Assembly (NCBI GenBank): GCA_000226015.1 | Contig: JH153850.1 | Coordinates: forward strand, 363,999 to 427,998 | Length of the DNA: 64,000 nt | Origin: Mnemiopsis leidyi | Taxonomy: Eukaryota; Ctenophora; Tentaculata; Lobata; Bolinopsidae | Direction: 5' to 3' | In this document: one piece after another, positions 60,101 to 64,000 of the stretch | How the letters are laid out: each line of letters opens with the position of its first letter | Numbering within the stretch: position 1 is the stretch's first letter | Program-made: the position numbers and the translations under genes | Notes under the pieces: model-generated | What the model was told of the DNA's origin: nothing | Seen by the model: only the letters and a program-made list of their open reading frames with translations | Database searches by the model: none

Positions 60101-60822
60101 TGGAATAACATTGTTGTAAAATAAATTCAAAAAGCTAAAATGATCATTATTTAGCCACGGATCCATCAAAATATGTGGGTATTTTAACGATAAATCCGAC
60201 CTCTTTTTCGTTTAAAATAGCTCGCCATCTATCACCGACTTCTTGCAATTGTATCTCGGTAACCTCCCTATCATCGTTTACCTCCGCTAACTCTTTTTAA
60301 GTTTACTTATCTGAAATTTAACTGTCTGGTCAGCTATTCAGATACCTGCTACAGAAACTAAATATTGCCAAGATGTGAACTTAGCATCAATGCACTTAAC
60401 AATTTACCTCTGATTCCAGAATTTTAACCTTTGTTTCACTTTCTGCGACTTTCTCGTTTGAAACCTTAAGTAGCGAGCTTACATCTGAAAATAAGTGTCA
60501 TAAGAAACGACGGTTCTGTTGAATCTAAGCTAATCTAGTTATACATAGCAGGTTATACTTTTTAAGTAAACACAGCTACATGTAGAGGGTACAATAAACT
60601 GAATAAAAACCAAGTTATCTAGGGTACCCCCGGTAAATGGCAAGTTGGTAAAAAGAGGTCATAGATTTATTTCCTTCCTCCTGAATAAGATAAAATACCA
60701 AACCAACCCTGTGTGTCTGCCCGGGTTTCCTCGAGGATGTCCTGAGTGAAAGCTGACACGGTCCCAGCGACACTTTTAGCGTACCCTCCCAACCACCCTG
60801 AGTAATGACTTGAGTTCGCCAT
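20789..60822 (-). CDS. TRIP11: Golgin GMAP-210 (28 exons, about 1,389 aa)
   Basis: GMAP-210 tethers vesicles to the cis-Golgi. The N-terminal ALPS helix binds curved membrane, the coiled coil spans the gap, and the C-terminal GRAB domain binds ARF1-GTP. Exons, 5' to 3': 60708-60822, 60408-60484, 60201-60310, 59898-60089, 59202-59258, 58877-59069, 58575-58675, 58245-58441, 57916-58042, 57590-57676, 57088-57255, 56689-56833, 56272-56547, 55876-56042, 54903-55053, 54296-54504, 53722-53898, 52330-52557, 51262-51426, 50846-50949, 49791-49934, 48905-49068, 47029-47132, 24035-24133, 23765-23891, 22724-22884, 22002-22248, 20789-20865. All phases match except that exon 3 needs one extra base. At about 1,389 residues it is shorter than the human protein (about 1,980), with the loss in the coiled coil. 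Intron 23 (22.9 kb) contains a FLYWCH gene. Small phase-neutral exons may have been missed. Confidence 0.92.
25029..26567 (-). CDS. FLYWCH zinc-finger protein ORF nested in TRIP11 intron 23
   Basis: The 512-residue frame has one FLYWCH-type zinc finger at about 136-198: KYVMGKRGGCQIVWQGHRY, then TYWACVLKRPPYRCKGR, then CTAHNHTH. The spacing is C168-x8-C177-x18-H196-x-H198. FLYWCH domains bind DNA or chromatin partners. The finger is preceded by an acidic IKEEEE with a possible SUMO site (near 56) and a Ser/Pro-rich stretch (68-120), and followed by a helical region (200-300) and a Ser/Thr/Pro/Asn-rich region (310-460), as in transcription factors. The start is good: an acceptor CGTTCCCAG ends four bases before the ATG. 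The last 11 codons follow an excellent donor (CGG|GTAAGG at 25,064) in phase 0, so the protein may instead continue into TRIP11 exon 24. A minus-strand AATAAA at 24,499-24,504 could serve the unspliced form. Not recognised to gene level. Confidence 0.85.
   Translation of the reverse strand: MATTQHLMELLSKQTAKPDTKLTGDLVKYFVDVFGSAKNFSERTSCLAPVGLRSMIKEEEEDRSFMDRVNSSPESRTSPLSAPRLSPHGGVSPTEKHISPPLPGSSPPLSPGSLSPQQSHHGTKQVFEEPSMEVVKYVMGKRGGCQIVWQGHRYTRDRTRNDQTYWACVLKRPPYRCKGRISTKRSFVTSCTAHNHTHQTSKSQTARLIHQLKQKVQDSCNEADAPDIVLSCLQEFKFNESSLNEELPSFDTLVKMCKRIVKNRKKNEEDLSISMNENYTQKLLNKLPCGNLDFLLNGNKPLPMDFDCSEKRNSISDITPPSMSISTFSQATNQTPMDTSDSLSLRHSLANSGLGLRSPLLSNNPHLNSTLPTPPCLLNGLFPNPMTPSSFTMVPLSSFLPPTLTSAGRSAPSAFTSTSNSLNTVSSSNSTLTTPAINLKISSAVTLSEPGVTSVDGKRSEAQSAPESGISLPSHEALLKKGVSSITEIRSYLDEVEQLYRVRNWVAILQNF
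30202..30923. promoter_or_regulatory. Cluster of E-boxes and CCAAT boxes, candidate FLYWCH promoter
   Basis: Seven CACGTG/CACATG E-boxes start at 30202, 30361, 30394, 30438, 30479, 30639 and 30918 (the last as CATGTG). Chance would give fewer than one in 720 bp. Most sit in a GTCAC[A/G]TGAC-like M-box/CLEAR context, the form preferred by USF, MITF and TFE factors. CCAAT or ATTGG motifs lie at about 30,178, 30,463, 30,537, 30,578, 30,867 and 30,893, one beside a TTTAAATA TATA-like run. The cluster lies 3.6-4.4 kb upstream of the FLYWCH start codon on the same strand. Promoter function is inferred from motif density alone. Confidence 0.5.
34324..34806. repeat. 145-bp direct duplication ending in a 17-bp palindromic tandem array
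   Basis: A block starting ACGTTGCTGATTACTTGC occurs at about 34,324-34,468 and again at 34,600-34,750, nearly identical apart from a small insertion near the start of copy 2. Copy 2 runs into four or more units of AGTATGTACTATACTAT (34,731-34,806), which contain the self-complementary ACTATAGT. Copy 1 has only a single related unit at this place, so the array expanded after the duplication. Confidence 0.85.
37208..37345 (+). repeat. tRNA-derived SINE or tRNA pseudogene
   Basis: A GGGCCGGTAGCTCAATTGGT start gives a good A box (TAGCTCAATTGG, 37214-37225). It is followed at tRNA-like spacing by a weak B box (GGATCATACCC, 37259-37269). The anticodon and acceptor stems do not close, and a non-tRNA body follows, so this is a SINE head rather than a working tRNA. 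The 3' border is estimated. Confidence 0.6.
41327..41618. other. Assembly gap (run of N)
   Basis: About 292 N characters. Sequence to the right is LINE-like on the minus strand, so a repeat probably caused the gap and its true size is unknown. Confidence 0.99.
41619..42005 (-). mobile_element. LINE ORF1-like fragment abutting the gap
   Basis: A minus-strand frame from an ATG at 42,005 encodes about 129 residues: MEFSVSALHELESKVENLSD, a short coiled coil, then KSFSDVVKSKSVSSGLSP. A coiled coil followed by an S(F/Y)(S/A)DVVK phrase is typical of ORF1 proteins of CR1/L2-type LINEs. It could instead be a host coiled-coil exon of TRIP11, but it has its own ATG, no acceptor and no phase match. The rest of the element is lost in the gap or truncated. 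Confidence 0.5.
42557..43134 (-). mobile_element. Penelope-like element copy, fold-back, with 16-bp TSD
   Basis: The copy is flanked by an exact 16-bp direct repeat ATCATATTATCAATTC (42541-42556 and 43135-43150). Its two ends are inverted repeats of about 145 bp (about 42,599-42,740 and 42,995-43,134), which suits the inverted terminal repeats known in Penelope-like elements. The minus-strand interior reads KFFTADVVALYTNINVHTAI, matching the DV.(S/A)LYTNI block of Penelope-like reverse transcriptases. It is a short, broken remnant. Confidence 0.75.
44258..44565 (+). repeat. 33-bp minisatellite, about 9 units
   Basis: Eight nearly identical 33-bp units beginning GCGAGGCTAGGTGATAGAGA, then one diverged unit. 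Because 33 is a multiple of three, both strands stay open and the + strand would spell ARLGDRDKGHV repeatedly. No splice site or start context supports coding. Confidence 0.92.
47029..60484 (-). CDS. TRIP11: TRIP11 coiled-coil exons 2-23
   Basis: Twenty-two exons encode about 1,120 residues of nearly continuous heptad repeat rich in Glu, Lys, Gln and Leu, for example EQISKFEEDSAIKTVSDA and LSEEVQELRRVVSSKEGERE. Short breaks are acidic or Ser/Thr-rich: RSSRSESDSEAELHRK in exon 7, and in exon 18 an interruption TPTSTVEAVNYVTSDVITPY. Exon 3 (60201-60310) reads ISKLKK, then needs one inserted base near 60,291-60,298 (an A5 run on the coding strand) to continue LAEVNDDREVTEIQLQEV. This is an assembly error, a polymorphism or a true lesion. 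Exon 6 and exon 21 donors lie at the edge of tandem repeats that copy the donor. Exon 22 starts after CCAACAG and exon 23 ends LTISLLE|GTGAGT in phase 0. Confidence 0.88.
49262..49369. mobile_element. Small fold-back element in TRIP11 intron 21
   Basis: Two inverted arms of about 38 bases (about 49,263-49,300 and 49,333-49,369), containing TTAATCAGAAATAGG and TGTGGTTACGTC, enclose a 32-base loop. An exact 15-bp direct repeat ACTGGACTCGATTTG lies outside (49227-49241 and 49368-49382). Arms plus flanking duplication suggest an inserted fold-back MITE. The left flank is 21 bases from the arm, so the border is approximate. Confidence 0.5.
49560..49800 (-). repeat. Tandem array of splice-donor-like units at the exon 21 donor
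   Basis: Read on the minus strand, exon 21 ends TCAG|GTAGATT and is followed by about 12 degenerate units of 11-22 bp, each resembling TCAGGTAGATTCGG or TCAGGTAGTTTAAT. Every unit restates the CAG|GTAG donor. The two units closest to the middle are 22-bp exact doubles. Confidence 0.8.
51499..51671. mobile_element. Second Penelope-type fold-back copy, termini only
   Basis: Two inverted arms of about 75 bases share the phrases TTTCTTNTNTTCTCTGAGTAGAC and GGACAAGGGAC with the ends of the copy at 42.6-43.1 kb. They surround almost no interior. An 11-bp direct repeat ATATAAACAGT flanks it (51488-51498 and 51672-51682). This is an internally reduced remnant of the same family. Confidence 0.65.
53379..53705. 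repeat. GC-rich inverted repeat in TRIP11 intron 17
   Basis: The left arm has tandem GGAGGACGCTACGGC units (from 53,379) and then GGAGCTTTCCAAAAAGGGGT (53,425-53,444). The right arm (about 53,619-53,705) carries the reverse complement with the same GCTACGGCGAAGCTTTCC core. The block stands out in base composition from the AT-rich intron. It ends 17 bp from exon 17, so its right arm overlaps the donor region. Confidence 0.7.
58825..58887 (-). repeat. Four tandem copies of the TRIP11 exon 6 splice donor
   Basis: The exon 6 donor (minus strand TTTTTCGG|GTAAATCTC) is followed by three more copies of a 15-16-bp unit, each with C/TGG|GTAAAT. The unit spans the exon end, so the exon's last bases and the donor have been duplicated together. 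Confidence 0.85.
60708..60822 (-). CDS. TRIP11: TRIP11 exon 1, ALPS-like membrane-curvature motif
   Basis: The frame MANSSHYSGWLGGYAKSVAG then TVSAFTQDILEET parallels the human start (MSSWLGGLGSGLGQSLGQ, then ISNFTKDML). It has few charges, is rich in Ser/Gly/Thr and has spaced bulky residues (W, L, Y, V, F), which is how ALPS motifs sense loosely packed curved bilayers. I chose the ATG at 60,822 because it has AGC-ATG-G context and matches the family start. An in-frame ATG 36 bases upstream would add MQCDGKIANCHS. The exon ends CAGG|GTTGGT in phase 1, and the next exon opens with AT to complete GAT. Confidence 0.9.
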
Positions 60823-61930
60823 GCTATGGCAATTTGCTATCTTTCCGTCACATTGCACTGGGAATCATTTACCTAAACACAGTTTTAACTTGAGACCGGG
60901 AATTTTCCAAGCTGAAAACTAGGTACAATTAAAAGCTTTTCAAAATTTCAAGTACATTGTTTGAAATTGTATTGAAGAAGTGTCTAATGGACATCAGAAT
61001 TCTTGGTTTCCGAAATTTATTGGATGCATCTGGCCACTGGCTTTTTATTGGTTAATCACTGTCACATGATTGGAAAAATATTCAGACTTAGCATTCTGAT
61101 GTCCATAGCCAAAACAGTTCAAAGGGGCATTCACAATTCTTAGTTATTGCTGCCCAATGTACTAATGTAGGTAATTTGGTGATTTCTGACATGTCTTGCT
61201 AGATCTTCTAATACAAGACACAAAAAGAATTATATTATCTTGGCGCTAGATGCTTGAATAACTTATCCAATGACATGCGCACACTTCCAGATATGTCGTG
61301 TTTTAACAAGGTTTACAAGAATAGACTCCTTTCATCAACAATTACTGATCGAAACTATGTCAATTTGTTCGACAATCTGTACACTCCTATAGAGGTAAAT
61401 AATTGCCCCAGAGCACTTTAACCCAGAGATTTAGCCCTAGTGACGCCCTGATTCACAAAAGACAACTTTGTAAGGGTTAGGGTTAGGGTCAGGGTTAGGG
61501 TCGCTGGGGCCAAATATGTGGGACAAAATGTTCTGGGGCACCATGTTCTGGGGCAGGATGACGGTAACCGTTTTCCACCTGATGCTTTGGCTAGCAAAGT
61601 ATAATAAGCCCGCTGCAGGTGAAAATTTGCAGGTGAAATTGTGCTTTGAAGTTAAATTTGAACCATTTTGGCAATAGAGCTAGGTTGTTATGTGTGTTCT
61701 GACAGTGCTATCTTATCAGTGTCATTGTGCTAGGCAGTAGGTTTTCCAAATTTCAGCTTAAGTCCTACACTGAACTCCTAGCACTGCAATCAACTCAGTT
61801 GTAGTTTTCAATGAAAGATCTTGAGAGAAACACAAAATTTTAGAGAAACACAATTTTTTTTATTTATCGCCACAATCAATTTATAGAATATATTCTAACT
61901 CTGTTATGTCACATTAAGTTGAAATTCAAT
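60823..61930. other. TRIP11 upstream region and intergenic DNA
   Basis: The TRIP11 promoter should lie just above 60,822, but I see no TATA or clear initiator. A small inverted repeat (ATGGACATCAGAATT near 60,987 and CATTCTGATGTCCAT near 61,095) may be a MITE remnant. The + strand near 61,245-61,385 weakly resembles the C-terminal end of a LINE reverse transcriptase (LNNLSNDMRTLPDMSCFNKV). Confidence 0.45.
61474..61502 (+). repeat. Short interstitial telomere-like tract
   Basis: GGGTTAGGGTTAGGGTCAGG and on: four to five units of TTAGGG or a one-base variant within 29 bases, the animal telomere repeat. Confidence 0.75.
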
Positions 61931-61935
61931 TCAAA

Positions 61936-62396
61936 TTATAAATAAATAAATAAATAAAGAATTATGATGCCAGCATCATCACACTTAATCTCCTAAAATG
62001 TCTAAAAATTCTATAATTCAAATAAAAATTTGCTCAATAAAAGTAAAAAGCACCAAGACAAAATTAATAGATGTTAATAAACTTCTTTTTAGCTACTAAA
62101 GGGTTTATATCTTTAAGGAAAATGTTATGCTTAAGCTTATTTTCCAAATAACTTCCACTTTCAATCCTATTAAAAACTTCATCTGAAATATCCCAAAAGT
62201 TTCCAATACCGCAAAAGCCCAATTCTCTAGTTTTAATCTTAAATGCTTCTAGATTACTTTTAAAAATGTTCAAAGTTGGTGCTGTCTTTACCTCAATGGG
62301 TAATCTATTCCAAAATGACATAACTCTTTCATTAATAAAATTCCGTTTAACACGGTTTAGCATGGAAATCTTGCTTTTTCCAGGTTTACAAACTAA
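61936..62396 (-). mobile_element. 5'-truncated LINE, 3' end (CR1/L2/jockey-like)
   Basis: The minus-strand frame (62363-62064) reads MLNRVKRNFINERVMSFWNR, then LPIEVKTAPTLNIFKSNLEA. This is the conserved tail of CR1/L2/jockey-type reverse transcriptases (RN.F..RV...WN.LP..V..A.S.N.FK..L). The stop is followed by about 100 bases and a (TTTA)5 tract at 61,936-61,960, a usual LINE 3' end. The copy begins abruptly near 62,396 at a 16-bp tandem duplication (ACTAAATTTAATGGAA), a sign of 5' truncation on insertion. Confidence 0.8.
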
Positions 62397-62639
62397 ATTT
62401 AATGGAAACTAAATTTAATGGAAAATAGTAATAATGGTATGGTTAAAAATTGTGATGCTATCAAAGATCATGCCTCCAGCCATTGCCATTGCGGCCTACA
62501 TAAGTTTATTAAAGAGTTTCAATTCGTTACCATGCACACTGAACATCTGATAGTGACAGTATTGAATCAGCTGGCGAAAGGACATACACGCTTTTTTAAG
62601 CTTTTAAGCTTTTGTATGCCCCCATAATGGGACACTGAC

Positions 62640-63392
62640 ACTACTGGTGAAACACAGTGTATATGCTTTGAGTAAATTAACACATTAGTTAGCATGGCTG
62701 GTAGCATGGACAGGAGCTTCAACGTTAAGTCTCTAAAATAAGTTAAGGATGTAAGTCTAAGTGATGTATTTATTATTATTTAGTAGTTCAGTTGTAATTT
62801 AAGAAAAACCTTTAAATCATCCAGCCAAATGTTTAGTAATCTGAACAATTAACTGGATCAGTTATACAAAATACGAAAATGCTGTACACTGTAAGAGCTA
62901 CATTTTCCATTAACTATTCAGCTGCCTTTACAGATGAATTAGATCAAATAAGATTTAACTAAATCTAATATAACCTTTGTTGCACCTATTACCAATATGA
63001 AACGCCTATTTTAGTACTAATTGTCATAGCTAATTGATACAATCGTTCAATACATCATTGATCATATACCTAATAATGAAATACAAATAAGACCGAGGTG
63101 AAGTTTGCACCAAGGAGAATCTGCCGCGCTGCTAGCTCCATCCAGTTATGTAGCATAAGCCCATTTTAAAAGCACATATTTATGGATGAAATGGGCTTAC
63201 CTTACGAGACATATTTACGTGGATCAAAAATCTGGGGATCGAATTAATGGTTGGACAATGAAATGGGGATTTTTTTTTAAATCCCCAAATTTCGTACCCC
63301 GAATTAAATTGGCGCATTTTCACCTTCAATTATTTTAGAAAAATCAAACTCAATTTTTAAAAAATTTGATAATCGTGAAGAAAGTTAACTAA
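62640..63392. other. Intergenic, nothing recognised
   Basis: AT-rich DNA without a convincing frame. Downstream of the HIRAN stop codon, reading the minus strand, no strong poly(A) signal was found in the first 100 bases. Confidence 0.45.
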
Positions 63393-63935
63393 TCAAAAAT
63401 CATCCTCTTCGTTATCATCGTCTTGTACATTGTCATTTCCTTCATCTTGGTTCTGCTCACCCGTGTAATCCCAGTTGTAGGCGTCCCTTAACAGCAGCTT
63501 CAACTTATTAATCAAGTCTCCCCTACCTTTGAAGGTAAGATTGAGCTTGATTTCTAAGCCTCCCGAAGGTATGGGCGATCTCCTTGGTTTAGAGTCCTCC
63601 ACAGTTCCAGATATCTCACCACCGTGGATGATAAAGTAGTGGCATATCTTGCTAATTTCCAAAGGCACGTGGCCAACAGTAACCAGCCTTGCCATGAGTA
63701 CTCCACGACCTTCCTCAACCTTCCTCTTCACCGAGCAGGCATATCTATCATGCAGGAGCGAATTTGGGTATGCTTCACGGACTACAGAAACCATCTCACC
63801 ATCATAGACGTCAGGCCAAGTCGTCACTCTGTAGTGATGGAAACCTCTAGCTCTACTGGCTGTCACATTAGTTATTTTAATACTAATTAACTTTCTATGT
63901 ACCTGAGAAATGTTCTTCCTTGTCTTACAGACCAT
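63393..63935 (-). CDS. HIRAN-like domain protein, 3' exon
   Basis: The 180-residue frame holds the pattern GFHHYRVTTWPDVYDGEMVS, REAYPNSLLHDRYACSV, VGHVPLEISKICHYFIIHGG, then GGLEIKLNLTFKG. This resembles the HIRAN domain family, which occurs alone in many short proteins of cnidarians, sponges and amphioxus. Elsewhere the domain recognises damaged DNA or stalled forks in HLTF/Rad5-type helicases. The tail (EGNDNVQDDDNEEDDF) is strongly acidic. The first 11 residues (MVCKTRKNISQ) end at TCTCAG|GTACATAG, so the exon may really start at that acceptor (about 63,902) with the N-terminus on another exon beyond the window. No helicase motifs are present. The function of the stand-alone family is unknown to me. 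Confidence 0.7.
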   Translation of the reverse strand: MVCKTRKNISQVHRKLISIKITNVTASRARGFHHYRVTTWPDVYDGEMVSVVREAYPNSLLHDRYACSVKRKVEEGRGVLMARLVTVGHVPLEISKICHYFIIHGGEISGTVEDSKPRRSPIPSGGLEIKLNLTFKGRGDLINKLKLLLRDAYNWDYTGEQNQDEGNDNVQDDDNEEDDF

Positions 63936-64000
63936 GTAAAATAACTAATTTGATGAATACACCTCAATCAAACCCTTTTTGAGCCAATTACAAACAAATT

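Overview
The window is nuclear DNA from an animal: AT-rich, with spliced genes, GT-AG introns, SINE-like and LINE fragments and DNA transposons. A HIRAN-type protein, a CARD-NTPase-TPR receptor-like gene and a FLYWCH factor beside a GMAP-210 golgin suggest an early-branching metazoan, most likely a cnidarian. That is inference from gene content, not from a phylogenetic marker. A run of N (about 41,327-41,618) shows it is a scaffold with a gap.

Layout. 0.9-3.1 kb: a hAT-like element with exact 8-bp target duplications, with a Tigger-like MITE nested inside it that carries a tRNA-like Pol III unit. 3.2-3.5 kb (+): SRP14. 4.1-5.3 kb (+): the last four exons of an unrecognised helical protein. 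6.6-8.0 kb (+): the main exon of an MFS transporter resembling the monocarboxylate/OFA families. 9.9-17.2 kb (+): a 12-exon gene that I joined by reading phase into an 898-residue CARD-STAND NTPase-TPR-like protein. Its P-loop has lost the usual lysine. A short retroelement-like insert sits in intron 10. 17.2-20.8 kb: convergent intergenic space.

20.8-60.8 kb (-): one large gene, TRIP11/GMAP-210. I could follow 28 exons. They carry an N-terminal ALPS-like membrane-curvature motif, a long coiled coil, a GRAB-like domain and a conserved C-terminal tail (about 1,389 residues if one base is restored in exon 3). Intron 23 is about 22.9 kb. It contains a whole FLYWCH zinc-finger ORF on the same strand (25.0-26.6 kb). 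That ORF ends at a good splice donor in the phase of the TRIP11 GRAB exons, so a shared-3'-end FLYWCH-GRAB transcript is possible. The same intron holds an E-box/CCAAT cluster near 30.2-30.9 kb (candidate FLYWCH promoter), a 145-bp duplication near 34.5 kb, a tRNA-like SINE, a LINE ORF1-like fragment, a Penelope-like fold-back copy and a 33-bp minisatellite.

60.9-64 kb: a LINE 3' fragment (-), a short TTAGGG-like tract, and the 3' exon of a HIRAN-domain protein (-).

The recognised host genes act in ER targeting (SRP14), Golgi tethering (TRIP11), membrane transport (MFS), probable death-fold signalling (CARD-STAND) and transcription (FLYWCH). I see no operon-like functional grouping.
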